Source of the DNA: Streptomyces sp. NBC_01210
Lineage (GTDB): Bacteria > Actinomycetota > Actinomycetes > Streptomycetales > Streptomycetaceae
NCBI RefSeq assembly: GCF_036010325.1
Contig: NZ_CP108549.1
Span: 2,356,001 to 2,420,000, forward strand
Reading direction: 5' to 3'
DNA length: 64,000 nt
The notes under the pieces are model-generated. The model saw only the letters and a program-made list of their open reading frames with translations. It searched no databases and was not told the DNA's origin. Within the stretch, counting starts at the first letter, position 1. Each line of letters opens with the position of its first letter. A program made the translations under genes and the position numbers. Shown piece by piece: positions 53,959 through 62,292 of the stretch.

Positions 53959-54723
53959 ATGGGTGTCTCCACCGCACGCCCCGAGAAGGGCATCTGTGTC
54001 GTCACGGCCGACTTCCCACCCGTCAACGCACTTCCCGTACAGGGCTGGTACGACCTCGCCGACGCCCTCCGCGCGGCCGGCCGCGACCCCGGGATCCGCT
54101 GTGTCGTCCTGGCCGCCGCGGGCCGCGGCTTCAACGCGGGCGTCGACATCAAGGAGATGCAGCGCGACACCGGACACACCGCGCTCGTCGGCGCCAACCG
54201 CGGCTGTTACGAGGCCTTCGCCGCCGTCTACGAGTGCGAGGTGCCGGTCGTCGCGGCGGTGAACGGCTTCTGCCTTGGCGGCGGTATCGGCCTTGTCGGC
54301 AACGCGGACGTGATCGTCGCCTCCGACGACGCCACCTTCGGCCTGCCGGAGCTGGACCGGGGCGCGCTCGGCGCGGCCACCCATCTCGCCCGTCTCGTCC
54401 CCCAGCATCTGATGCGCGCGCTCTACTACACCTCGCGCACCGCCACCGCGCGGGAGCTGCACGCCCACGGCTCGGTCTGGAAGGTCGTCCCGCGCGAGGA
54501 ACTGGCAGCCGCAGCCCTGGAGTTGGCGCGGGAGATCGCCCGGAAGGACGGTTGTCTGATCCGGCTGGCCAAGGCCGCCATCAACGGCATCGACCCCGTC
54601 GACGTACGCCGCAGCTACCGCTTCGAGCAGGGCTTCACCTTCGAGGCCAACCTCAGCGGTGTCGCCGACCGCGTCCGCGACGCCTTCGGCAAGGACACCT
54701 TCGGCGAGGAGGACCGAGCGTGA
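53959..54723 (+). CDS. echA20: Enoyl-CoA hydratase/isomerase family, EchA20-like
   Basis: 254-aa crotonase-fold enzyme. The oxyanion-hole segments RGFNAGVDIKEMQRD (about 56-70) and NGFCLGGGIGLVGNADVIVA (about 100-119) are present, and the ring-D-cleaving EchA20 of mycobacteria is the closest match by gene order. In the HIP pathway that enzyme opens steroid ring D. ATG 53959 is chosen because an ATG at 53929 lies inside the operator. First gene of echA20-ipdA-ipdB-ipdC, coupled by GTGA overlap. Confidence 0.88.
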   Translation: MGVSTARPEKGICVVTADFPPVNALPVQGWYDLADALRAAGRDPGIRCVVLAAAGRGFNAGVDIKEMQRDTGHTALVGANRGCYEAFAAVYECEVPVVAAVNGFCLGGGIGLVGNADVIVASDDATFGLPELDRGALGAATHLARLVPQHLMRALYYTSRTATARELHAHGSVWKVVPREELAAAALELAREIARKDGCLIRLAKAAINGIDPVDVRRSYRFEQGFTFEANLSGVADRVRDAFGKDTFGEEDRA

Positions 54724-55571
54724 CCGACAAGACCATGACGCCCGACGAGGCGGTGTCCGGGTTCCGCAGCGGAATGACGATCGGCATTGGCGGCTGGGGC
54801 TCGCGCCGCAAGCCGATGGCGCTGGTGCGGGCACTGCTCCGTACCGAGATCACTGATCTCACCGTCGTGTCCTACGGCGGCCCCGACATCGGCCTCCTCG
54901 CCGCCGCCGGCCGGATCCGCAGACTCGTCACGGCGTTCGTCACCCTCGACTCGATCCCGCTCGAACCGCATTTCCGCGCCGCCCGCGAGCGCGGCGACTT
55001 CGCGCTCACCGAGATCGACGAGGCGATGTTCATGTGGGGGCTGCAGGCGGCCGCCAACCGGCTGCCGTTCCTCCCGGTCCGGGCCGGTATCGGATCCGAT
55101 GTCATGCGGGTCAACCCCGGGCTGCGGACGGTCACTTCACCGTACGAGGACGGCGAGGAATTCGTCGCCGTACCGGCCCTGCGGATGGACGCGGCGCTCG
55201 TCCACCTCAATCGCGCCGACCGGCTCGGCAACGGCCAGTATCTGGGCCCCGATCCGTACTTCGACGATCTGTTCTGCGAGGCCGCCGACTCCGCGTGGGT
55301 CTGCTGCGAGCAGCTCGTCGAGACCGCCGAGCTCACCAAGGACGCCGTACCGCAGACCCTGCTGGTCGGACGTCACTCGGTCACCGGCGTGGTCGAGACA
55401 CCGAACGGCGCGCACTTCACCTCCTGCGACCCCGACTACGGCCGCGACGAGGCCTTCCAGAAGCTGTACGCGTCCACCCCCTGGCCGGAGTTCGCCGGGC
55501 GTTTCCTCTCCGGCACGACCGAGCATGACTACCAGTCCGCCGTCCGGACCTGGCACAAGGAGCAGCAGTGA
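54720..55571 (+). CDS. ipdA: IpdA-like CoA-transferase-fold subunit (ring C hydrolase, alpha)
   Basis: 283-aa alpha subunit of the CoA-transferase superfamily. The nucleotide-binding-like start GMTIGIGGWGSRRKPMALVRAL (about 18-39) and AGIGSDVMRVNPGLRTVTSPYEDGEE region are typical. IpdAB of mycobacteria acts as a hydrolase that opens the last steroid ring (ring C) rather than as a transferase. GTG 54720 overlaps the previous stop. Paired with ipdB. Confidence 0.88.
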   Translation: MTDKTMTPDEAVSGFRSGMTIGIGGWGSRRKPMALVRALLRTEITDLTVVSYGGPDIGLLAAAGRIRRLVTAFVTLDSIPLEPHFRAARERGDFALTEIDEAMFMWGLQAAANRLPFLPVRAGIGSDVMRVNPGLRTVTSPYEDGEEFVAVPALRMDAALVHLNRADRLGNGQYLGPDPYFDDLFCEAADSAWVCCEQLVETAELTKDAVPQTLLVGRHSVTGVVETPNGAHFTSCDPDYGRDEAFQKLYASTPWPEFAGRFLSGTTEHDYQSAVRTWHKEQQ

Positions 55572-56299
55572 CCGTCAGCCGTTCCGAGTACTGCGTCGTC
55601 GCCTGCGCCGAGGCCTGGCGGGAGAACGGCGAAGTACTGGCCGCCACCATGGCCCCCGTCTCCTCCTTCGGCGCCCGGCTGGCCAAGCGCACCTTCTCCC
55701 CCGACCTCCTTCTCACGGATGGCGAGGCGATGCTCGTCGACCTCGACGGCGCGACGGAGGGCTGGCTGCCGTACCGCCGGCACCTGGCCATGGTCACCGG
55801 CGGAAAACGGCACGTCATGATGGGCGCGAGCCAGATCGACCGCTTCGGCAACCAGAACATCTCCTGCATCGGCGACTGGGAGCGGCCCGCCCGCCAGCTG
55901 CTCGGCGTACGCGGGGGACCCGTCAACACCCTCAACAATCCGGTCAGTTACTGGGTGCCCAGGCACTCCGCCCGCGTCTTCGTCGAGCGCGTCGACATGG
56001 TCAGCGGCGTCGGTTACGACAACGCGGCCGCCGCGGGCCCGTCCGCGGCCCGCTACCACCGGATCCCGCGCGTCGTCTCCAATCTGGGCGTCTTCGACTT
56101 CGCGACCCCCGACCGCTCGATGCGGCTCGCGTCCCTGCACCCGGGTGTCACGGTCGAGCAGGTCCAGCAGGCGACCGGCTTCGCGGTCACGATCCCCGCC
56201 GACGTCCCCTACACCCGCGAGCCCACCGCTGCGGAGCTGCGGCTGATCCGCGAGGTGATCGACCCGAAGGGCACACGCGAGCGCGAGGTCCCGGCATAG
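55568..56299 (+). CDS. ipdB: IpdB-like CoA-transferase-fold subunit (ring C hydrolase, beta)
   Basis: 243-aa beta subunit. The first residues TVSRSEYCVVACAEAWRENGE and the later LLTDGEAMLVDLD and GASQIDRFGNQNIS stretches match the family. No canonical catalytic Ser-Glu-Asn-Gly motif of true transferases is evident, consistent with a hydrolase role. ATGA overlap with ipdA; 1-base overlap with ipdC. Confidence 0.88.
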   Translation: MTVSRSEYCVVACAEAWRENGEVLAATMAPVSSFGARLAKRTFSPDLLLTDGEAMLVDLDGATEGWLPYRRHLAMVTGGKRHVMMGASQIDRFGNQNISCIGDWERPARQLLGVRGGPVNTLNNPVSYWVPRHSARVFVERVDMVSGVGYDNAAAAGPSAARYHRIPRVVSNLGVFDFATPDRSMRLASLHPGVTVEQVQQATGFAVTIPADVPYTREPTAAELRLIREVIDPKGTREREVPA

Positions 56300-57369
56300 T
56301 GGAGACGGCCCTCACCGGACTCACCGGTGTCCGGCATCCCATCGTGCAGACCGGCATGGGCTGGGTCGCGGGGCCCCGCCTGGTCTCCGCCACCGCCAAC
56401 GCCGGCGCACTCGGCATCCTCGCCTCCGCGACGATGACCACCGACCAGCTGCGCCAGGCCGTCCGCGAGGTCATGTCCCGTACGGACGCGCCCTTCGGAG
56501 TCAATCTCCGCGCCGACGCCGGGGATGCCCGCGACCGGGTCCGGATCATCATCGACGAGGGCGTGAAAGTCGCCTCCTTCGCTCTCGCGCCGTCCCGCGA
56601 GCTGATCGCCGAGCTGAAGGACGCGGGCGTGGTCGTGATCCCGTCCATCGGGGCCCGCCGGCACGCGGAGAAGGTGGCGGCCTGGGGCGCGGACGCGGTG
56701 ATCGTCCAGGGCGGTGAGGGCGGCGGCCATACCGGCGATGTCGCAACGACCGTGCTGCTGCCGCAAGTTGTCGACGCGGTCGATATTCCGGTGATCGCGG
56801 CGGGCGGCTTCCACGACGGGCGGGGACTGGTCGCGGCGCTCGCCTACGGAGCGGCGGGCATCGCCATGGGCACCCGGTTCCTGCTCACCTCGGACTCGAC
56901 GGTGCCGGACGCGGTCAAGGCCCGCTACCTCGCAGCGACCGTCAAGGACATCAGGGTGACCACGGCCGTCGACGGGCTTCCGCACCGCATGCTCCGTACG
57001 GAGCTGGTCGACTCGCTCGAGGGGGCAGGCCGTACAAGAGCGCTGGCGCAGGCCGTACGCCGTGCCGCCGGCTTCAAGAAGCTCTCGGGTCTGTCCTGGT
57101 CGCAGATGATCCGCGACGGTCTGGCGATGAAGCACGGCAGGGAGCTCAGCTGGAGCCAGGTCCTGCTGGCCGCCAACACCCCGATGCTGCTGAAGGCTTC
57201 GATGGTCGACGGCCGCACGGACCTCGGTGTGATGGCATCGGGGCAGGTGGCGGGGCTGATCGAGGACCTTCCGAGCTGCGATGAGCTGGTCAGACGTGTG
57301 ATGACCGAGGCGGCGCGGGTACTCGACGCGCTGCCTCGGGCTGCTCCCCCACCCCGCCCGGTCCCGTGA
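56299..57369 (+). CDS. ipdC: IpdC-like nitronate monooxygenase-family flavoprotein
   Basis: 356-aa FMN-binding TIM-barrel protein of the 2-nitropropane dioxygenase fold, the family of IpdC, which acts on HIP-derived CoA thioesters. VQTGMGWVAGPRLVSATANAG (about 14-34), QGGEGGGHTG (about 135-144, FMN phosphate loop) and IPVIAAGGFHDGRGLVAALAYGA (about 161-183) are visible. GTG 56299 overlaps the ipdB stop. Last gene of the block; hairpins follow at once. Confidence 0.85.
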   Translation: METALTGLTGVRHPIVQTGMGWVAGPRLVSATANAGALGILASATMTTDQLRQAVREVMSRTDAPFGVNLRADAGDARDRVRIIIDEGVKVASFALAPSRELIAELKDAGVVVIPSIGARRHAEKVAAWGADAVIVQGGEGGGHTGDVATTVLLPQVVDAVDIPVIAAGGFHDGRGLVAALAYGAAGIAMGTRFLLTSDSTVPDAVKARYLAATVKDIRVTTAVDGLPHRMLRTELVDSLEGAGRTRALAQAVRRAAGFKKLSGLSWSQMIRDGLAMKHGRELSWSQVLLAANTPMLLKASMVDGRTDLGVMASGQVAGLIEDLPSCDELVRRVMTEAARVLDALPRAAPPPRPVP

Positions 57370-57571
57370 CTGGGGGCAAGCCCCCAGCCCCCGTACGGCC
57401 TTCGGCCGCGTCCTCAATCGCCGGACTGGCTGGGTTTCCCGCCCGTCCGGCGGGAAACCCAGCCTTGCCAGCGACAATAAGCCCCGCCGGCGGACATCCC
57501 AGCCCCTCCGGCGACAATCAGCCAGCCTCGCCGGCGATTGAGGCGCGGGGTTCGGGGCGGAGCCCCGACAA
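57370..57571. repeat. Cluster of interspersed hairpin elements after ipdC
   Basis: It contains hairpin CTGGGGGC-AA-GCCCCCAG (57370-57387) right after the ipdC stop, a 14-bp perfect stem CTGGGTTTCCCGCC with loop CGTCC (57430-57462), inverted and direct copies of CCGGCGATTGAGG (about 57408-57424 and 57530-57542) and the GGGGCGGAGCCCCG hairpin (57554-57567). Probably also terminates ipdC and the convergent helicase gene. Confidence 0.85.
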
Positions 57572-57579
57572 GGCCGGCG

Positions 57580-59157
57580 CTACGCCGCGGTGCGGCGACC
57601 GCCCTGACCGCCCCGCGCCGGACGACCGCCCTGACGAGCCTGTCCGCCCTGTCCGCCCTGAGCGCCCTGCCCGCCCTGTCCACCACGCCGGCCACGGCTG
57701 CGGCCACTTCCACTGCCACCGCCACTGCCACCGCCCTGCGCGGACCGGCCCCCCTGGCTCGGAACCTGCGCACGACGTCGCTGCGGCCGCTGCTGCTGCA
57801 CGACCGGCTGCGGCACCTCGATGGTGATGGCGACACCGGAGGGCTCGCGCGCCCCGGTGATGCGGCTGAGCTCCTCGTCGCTGGACTTGACCCTGGCGGT
57901 GCGCGGGCTGATGCCCGCGTCCGACATCAGCCGGGTCATCTCGCGGCGCTGCTCGGGCAGCACCAGCGTCACGACGCTGCCGGACTCTCCGGCCCGGGCG
58001 GTGCGCCCGCCGCGGTGCAGATAGTCCTTGTGGTCGACGGGCGGGTCGACGTTCACGACCAGGTCGAGATCGTCGACATGGATGCCGCGGGCCGCCACAT
58101 TGGTGGCGACCAGCGCGGTGACCTGCCCGTTCTTGAACTGGTCGAGGGTGCGGTTGCGCTGCGGCTGCGAACGACCGCCGTGCAGCGCCGCCGCCCGTAC
58201 ACCGCTGGACAGCAGCCGCTTGGCGAAACGGTCCGCCGCGCGCTTGGTGTCCACGAAGAGGATCACCCGGCCGTCACGGGCCGCGATACGCGTGGCCACG
58301 GCCTTCTTGTCGGTCTCGTCCGCGACGTGCAGCACATGGTGCTCCATCGTGGTGACCGCGCCCGCGGACGGGTCGACGGAGTGCACGACGGGGTCGGTCA
58401 GGAACATCCGTACGAGCCGGTCGATGTTCTTGTCCAGCGTCGCCGAGAAGAGCATCCGCTGACCGTCCGGCTCAACCTGCTTGAGCAGCGCCGTGACCTG
58501 CGGCATGAAGCCCATGTCGGCCATCTGGTCGGCCTCGTCGAGGACGGTGATCGACACCCGGTCGAGCGCGCAGTCGCCGCGCTCGATGAGGTCCTTGAGC
58601 CGCCCGGGCGTGGCCACGAGCACCTCGGCGCCACGCCGCAGCGTGCCCGCCTGCTTGCTTATCGACAGACCGCCGACGACCGTGGCCAGCCGCAGCTGCA
58701 CCGAGGTCGCGTACGGCGAGAGTGCGTCGGTGACCTGCTGCGCCAGCTCACGGGTCGGTACGAGAACGAGCGCGAGCGGTGCCCGCGGCTCGGCCCGCCG
58801 GCCCGCGGTGCGGGCGAGCAGCGCAAGCCCGAAGGCCAGGGTCTTGCCCGAGCCGGTGCGCCCGCGGCCGAGGATGTCGCGGCCGGCGAGAGAGTTCGGC
58901 AGCGTGGCGGCCTGGATCGGGAAGGGCTCGGTCACGCCCTGAGCCACGAGGGTCTTCAGCAGGGCGGCCGGCATGTCCAGCTCGTCGAACGCCTCGACGA
59001 CAGGCAGCGCGGGGGTGGTGGATTCCGGCAGCGTGAATTCCTGCGGGGCCGCCACCTTGCGGGCGGGAGCCTTGCCGGAGCCCTTGGCAGGGCCCTGGGC
59101 GCGAGAATTGACCGGGCGCTTTCGGGTCGGGCGGGCCGGGCGTTCGGAGCGAGTCAT
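57580..59157 (-). CDS. DEAD-box RNA helicase
   Basis: 525-aa DEAD-box helicase that unwinds RNA duplexes, probably in cold-stress or ribosome assembly. The Q-motif region EPFPIQAATLP (about 75-85), GRGRTGSGKTLAF (about 95-107), PTRELAQQV, VLDEADQMADMGF (about 200-212), and HRGGRTARAGESG are visible. A Gly/Arg-rich RGG-like tail (about 450-525) may bind RNA. ATG 59157 begins MTRSERPARP after a 51-bp upstream extension I reject. It lies behind a cold-shock gene, with a terminator between, and interrupts the steroid cluster. Confidence 0.95.
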   Translation of the reverse strand: MTRSERPARPTRKRPVNSRAQGPAKGSGKAPARKVAAPQEFTLPESTTPALPVVEAFDELDMPAALLKTLVAQGVTEPFPIQAATLPNSLAGRDILGRGRTGSGKTLAFGLALLARTAGRRAEPRAPLALVLVPTRELAQQVTDALSPYATSVQLRLATVVGGLSISKQAGTLRRGAEVLVATPGRLKDLIERGDCALDRVSITVLDEADQMADMGFMPQVTALLKQVEPDGQRMLFSATLDKNIDRLVRMFLTDPVVHSVDPSAGAVTTMEHHVLHVADETDKKAVATRIAARDGRVILFVDTKRAADRFAKRLLSSGVRAAALHGGRSQPQRNRTLDQFKNGQVTALVATNVAARGIHVDDLDLVVNVDPPVDHKDYLHRGGRTARAGESGSVVTLVLPEQRREMTRLMSDAGISPRTARVKSSDEELSRITGAREPSGVAITIEVPQPVVQQQRPQRRRAQVPSQGGRSAQGGGSGGGSGSGRSRGRRGGQGGQGAQGGQGGQARQGGRPARGGQGGRRTAA

Positions 59158-59193
59158 GCGGATATTGCCCTCCTGGGCATGTGAGACAGCACA

Positions 59194-59230
59194 AGCCGGG
59201 GCCCGCACCTTGACGGTGCGGGCCCCGGCT
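59194..59230 (-). terminator. Hairpin between the cold-shock gene and the helicase
   Basis: A 16-bp perfect stem, AGCCGGGGCCCGCACC and its complement, with loop TTGAC lies 20 bp past the cspA-like stop. Confidence 0.9.
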
Positions 59231-59250
59231 GCGAGGTTCGCGTCCGGATA

Positions 59251-59454
59251 TTAGGCCGGGACGATGTTCTCCGCCTGCGGGCCCTTCTGGCCCTGCGTGA
59301 CGTCGAAGGAAACCTTCTGGCCTTCCTGGAGCTCACGGAAGCCCGAGGTGGCGATGTTCGAGTAGTGGGCGAAGACGTCGGCGCCGCCGCCGTCCTGCTC
59401 AATGAAGCCGAAGCCCTTTTCCGAGTTGAACCACTTCACGGTTCCAGTAGCCAT
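59251..59454 (-). CDS. Cold-shock protein (CspA family)
   Basis: 67-aa single-strand RNA/DNA-binding chaperone: [18 protein letters not shown] holds RNP1 (GFGFI) and VFAHYSNI holds RNP2. Typical length and composition. A long leader with two perfect hairpins (59482-59582) precedes it. Confidence 0.97.
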   Translation of the reverse strand: MATGTVKWFNSEKGFGFIEQDGGGADVFAHYSNIATSGFRELQEGQKVSFDVTQGQKGPQAENIVPA

Positions 59455-59481
59455 GTCATTCTCCTAAAACAGGGGCAAGCC

Positions 59482-59582
59482 GGAAACTCACACCTCGTGA
59501 GTTTCCCGTCGCTGCATTGAGCCCCATCCGGAGATCCGGAAACAAAATGTGCGCCTGAGGAAGCATTCCCGTCAGGCGCACA
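59482..59582 (-). promoter_or_regulatory. Structured leader of the cold-shock gene
   Basis: Two perfect hairpins: a 10-bp stem GGAAACTCAC with loop of 5 (59482-59506) and an 11-bp stem TGTGCGCCTGA with loop of 13 (59548-59582). The stretch 59607-59628 contains TACGGT, a possible -10, so the leader would exceed 150 nt, as known for cold-shock mRNAs that sense temperature by structure. Confidence 0.7.
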
Positions 59583-59649
59583 CGAAGTTCATGGGTACCA
59601 AAACTGCAACGCCGCTACCGTAGCACGACCCGACCGGAAAGGCCCGTGA

Positions 59650-60807
59650 TCACAGCCGCTCGATGATCGTCACGTTCGCCTGACCTCCGCCTTCACACAT
59701 CGTCTGCAGTCCGTATCGCCCACCGGTGCGCTCGAGTTCATGCAGCAGCGTCGTCATCAGCTTCACGCCCGTCGCGCCCAGCGGATGCCCCAGCGCGATC
59801 GCTCCGCCGTTCACATTGACCTTGTCCGGGTCCGCGCCGGTCTCCTTCAGCCAGGCGAGCACCACGGGCGCGAAGGCCTCGTTGATCTCGACCAGGTCGA
59901 TGTCGCCGATCGACATGCCGGCCTTCTTCAGCGCGTACGCCGTCGCCGGGATCGGGGCCGACAGCATCCGGATCGGATCCTCGCCGCGCACCGAAAGGTG
60001 GTGGATACGCGCGCGCGGCACAAGGCCGTGCTCGGCGACGGCCCGTTCGCTCGCGATCAGCATCGCCGCCGCGCCGTCCGAGACCTGGGAGGAGCAGGCC
60101 GCCGTGATGGTGCCGCCCCCCATGACGGGCTTCAGACCCGCCATCTTCTCCAGCGATGTGTCGCGGCGCGGCCCTTCGTCCGCCGTGACCTCGCCGTACG
60201 CCACCAGCTCCCGTTCGAAGCGGCCCTCGTCGGCGGCGCGGACCGCCCGCCGGTGGGAACGGAGGGCGAACTCCTCCATGTCGCGCCGCGAGATCCCCCA
60301 CTTCTCGGCGATCAGCTGCGCGCCGTGGAACTGGTTGACCGGCAGGTCGCCGTAGCGGGCCCGCCAGCCCTCGCTGCCCGCGAAGGGACCCACCGTCAGC
60401 CCGAGCGCTTCGGCCGCCTGCCGGGACGCGAAGGCGATAGGGATCTGCGTCATGTTCTGGGTGCCGCCGGCGACCACCAGGTCCTGAGTGCCGGAGAGCA
60501 CTCCCTGTGCGGCGAAGTGGACCGCCTGCTGCGAGGAGCCGCACTGCCGGTCGACCGTCACGCCCGGCACCTCCTCCGGCAGACCGGCCGCCAGCCATGC
60601 CGTACGGGCGATGTCGCCGGCCTGCGGGCCCACCGTGTCCAGGCAGCCGAAGACGACGTCCTCGACCGCCGTGGGGTCCACACCGGTCCGTGCGACGAGG
60701 GCCCCCAGGACATGCGCGCCGAGGTCGGCCGGGTGGACACCGGCCAGTCCCCCTCCTCGCCTGCCCACCGGCGTGCGTACCGCTTCGACTATGTATGCCT
60801 CGGCCAT
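59650..60807 (-). CDS. fadA6: Acetyl-CoA acyltransferase, FadA6-like thiolase
   Basis: 385-aa thiolase cleaving a 3-ketoacyl-CoA. The active-site Cys is in VDRQCGSSQQAVHF (about 90), His in NGGAIALGHPLGATG (about 342), and the second Cys in LQTMCEGGGQANVTII. ATG 60807 begins MAEAYIVEAVRTPVGR. In the mycobacterial KstR2 regulon FadA6 performs a late thiolysis of the ring-C/D products. Same strand as the TetR gene. Confidence 0.92.
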   Translation of the reverse strand: MAEAYIVEAVRTPVGRRGGGLAGVHPADLGAHVLGALVARTGVDPTAVEDVVFGCLDTVGPQAGDIARTAWLAAGLPEEVPGVTVDRQCGSSQQAVHFAAQGVLSGTQDLVVAGGTQNMTQIPIAFASRQAAEALGLTVGPFAGSEGWRARYGDLPVNQFHGAQLIAEKWGISRRDMEEFALRSHRRAVRAADEGRFERELVAYGEVTADEGPRRDTSLEKMAGLKPVMGGGTITAACSSQVSDGAAAMLIASERAVAEHGLVPRARIHHLSVRGEDPIRMLSAPIPATAYALKKAGMSIGDIDLVEINEAFAPVVLAWLKETGADPDKVNVNGGAIALGHPLGATGVKLMTTLLHELERTGGRYGLQTMCEGGGQANVTIIERL

Positions 60808-60824
60808 GACGGCTCCTCGATCGG

Positions 60825-61442
60825 TCAGCTGCGTACGGCGATACCGTCCAGCACCATCGACAGGTACTGACGGGCGATCTCCTCCGGGCTGTGCTGCCCG
60901 CCCGGCCGGTACCAGGACGCCGCGACCCACACCGTGTCGCGGACGAACCGGTACGTGAGGCGGATGTCCAGGTCGGCGCGGAAGACCTGGCCCGCGACCC
61001 CGCGCTCCAGCGTCCCCAGCCACGCCTTCTCGAACTTCTGCTGCGAGTCCGTGAGGTAGTGGAAGCGCGGCTGAACCGCCAGATGCCTGGACTCCTTCTG
61101 GTAGATGGCGACGGCGGCGCGGTGCCGGTCGATCTCCCGGAAGGACTCGGTGACGAGCGCCTCGATGGTCTCCCTGGGCCCGAGCCCGGCGGCGAGCACG
61201 GCGTCGTAGCCCTGCCAGAGCTCGTCCAGGAAGGTGGAGAGGATCTCGTCGAGCATCGATTCCTTGGAATCGAAGTGGTAGTAGAGGCTGCCGGCGAGCA
61301 TTCCGGCCCGGTCCGCGATCTTGCGGACGGTGGTGGCGTTGTAACCCTGCGCGGCGAACACCTCGGCGGCGGTGTCGAGGAGCTCGCGGCGGCGCTCGGG
61401 CGTGGCGCTCACCTGGTTCTTCTTCTTGCTTCTTGTCGGCAC
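60825..61442 (-). CDS. kstR2: TetR-family regulator, KstR2-like
   Basis: 205-aa TetR repressor. The N-terminal HTH region (about 18-64) contains LLDTAAEVFAAQGYNATTVR, then IADRAGMLAGSLYYHF and DSKESMLDEI. The large C-terminal ligand domain would bind an acyl-CoA (HIP-CoA in KstR2). It is flanked by fadA6 and an SDR exactly as kstR2 in M. tuberculosis. It is the likely binder of the two near-identical operators at 53919-53938 and 62263-62280; the operator half-sites differ from the mycobacterial KstR2 box I remember. Confidence 0.85.
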   Translation of the reverse strand: MPTRSKKKNQVSATPERRRELLDTAAEVFAAQGYNATTVRKIADRAGMLAGSLYYHFDSKESMLDEILSTFLDELWQGYDAVLAAGLGPRETIEALVTESFREIDRHRAAVAIYQKESRHLAVQPRFHYLTDSQQKFEKAWLGTLERGVAGQVFRADLDIRLTYRFVRDTVWVAASWYRPGGQHSPEEIARQYLSMVLDGIAVRS

Positions 61443-61457
61443 GGGACCATTCTCGTC

Positions 61458-62246
61458 CTACGCATGCTGACTGCTGATGGAGACGACCTCGCCGGTGAGA
61501 TACGAGGAGTAGCCGCTGGCGAGGAAGACGATGGCGTTGGCGATCTCCCAGGGTTCGGCGTACCGCCCGAAGGCCTCCTTGGCGGTCAGCTCTGTCAGCA
61601 GCTCGGCCGAGGTGACCTTTACCAGGTGCGGGTGCATGGCGAGGCTGGGGGCGACGGCGTTGACGCGTACGCCGTACTCGGCCGCCTCGACCGCCGCGCA
61701 CCGGGTGAGCGCCATGACTCCGGCCTTGGCGGCGGCGTAGTGGGCCTGACCGGCCTGGGCGCGCCAGCCGACGACGGAGGAGTTGTTGACGATCACTCCG
61801 CCGCGTCCGGTTGTCCTGAAGGAGCGCAGGGCGGCGCGGGTGCAGCGGAAGGTGCCGTTCAGGGTGACGTCGAGGACCTTGCCCCACTGGTCGTCGCTCA
61901 TGTCGACGAGTGCCGCGGTGCCGCCCAGGCCGGCGTTGTTGACGACAATGTCGAGGCCGCCGTGCTGCCGTACGGCCGTGTCGAACAGCGCCTGGACCCG
62001 GGCCTCGTCGGTGACGTCGCAGGGCAGTGAGGTCACGGCCGCCGCGCCGAACTCCTCGGCGAGCGCCTCCTGCGACTCCTTCAGGCGGCAGGCGTGCGCG
62101 TCGCTGATGAGGATGCGCGCGCCCTCCTCCAGGAACTTCCGGGCGGTCGCTCCGCCGATCCCGGCTCCGGCCGCGGCGGTGATGACGGCGGTACGGCCCT
62201 TCAGAAGGCCATGGCCGGGTACGTACTGCGCCCTGTTGTTCGTCAC
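61458..62246 (-). CDS. ipdF: Short-chain dehydrogenase, IpdF-like
   Basis: 262-aa SDR. GRTAVITAAAGAGIGGATARKF (about 17-38) is the cofactor loop, LDIVVNNAGLGG and YAAAKAGVMALTRC carry conserved residues. Length and position match Rv3559c (IpdF), which oxidises 5-hydroxy-HIP-CoA. First gene of ipdF-kstR2-fadA6, divergent from the acyl-CoA dehydrogenases, with operator B between. Confidence 0.88.
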   Translation of the reverse strand: MTNNRAQYVPGHGLLKGRTAVITAAAGAGIGGATARKFLEEGARILISDAHACRLKESQEALAEEFGAAAVTSLPCDVTDEARVQALFDTAVRQHGGLDIVVNNAGLGGTAALVDMSDDQWGKVLDVTLNGTFRCTRAALRSFRTTGRGGVIVNNSSVVGWRAQAGQAHYAAAKAGVMALTRCAAVEAAEYGVRVNAVAPSLAMHPHLVKVTSAELLTELTAKEAFGRYAEPWEIANAIVFLASGYSSYLTGEVVSISSQHA

Positions 62247-62262
62247 AGCGGCACGTTAACCT

Positions 62263-62280
62263 ACCAAACACTTGTTAGGG
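62263..62280. promoter_or_regulatory. TetR operator of the steroid-ring regulon, site B
   Basis: ACCAAACACTTGTTAGGG lies between ipdF (start 62246) and the dehydrogenase gene (start 62293). It shares 16 of 17 bases with the core of site A (53919-53938). The same sequence at two divergent promoters 8 kb apart is strong evidence for one regulator. Confidence 0.8.
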
Positions 62281-62292
62281 AAGGATGCGCGA

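Noticed and set aside
60808..62271. Extension of the thiolase frame to 62271
   Set aside because: The extra residues are Arg-rich shadows of the TetR and SDR genes; ATG 60807 gives the normal thiolase N-terminus.
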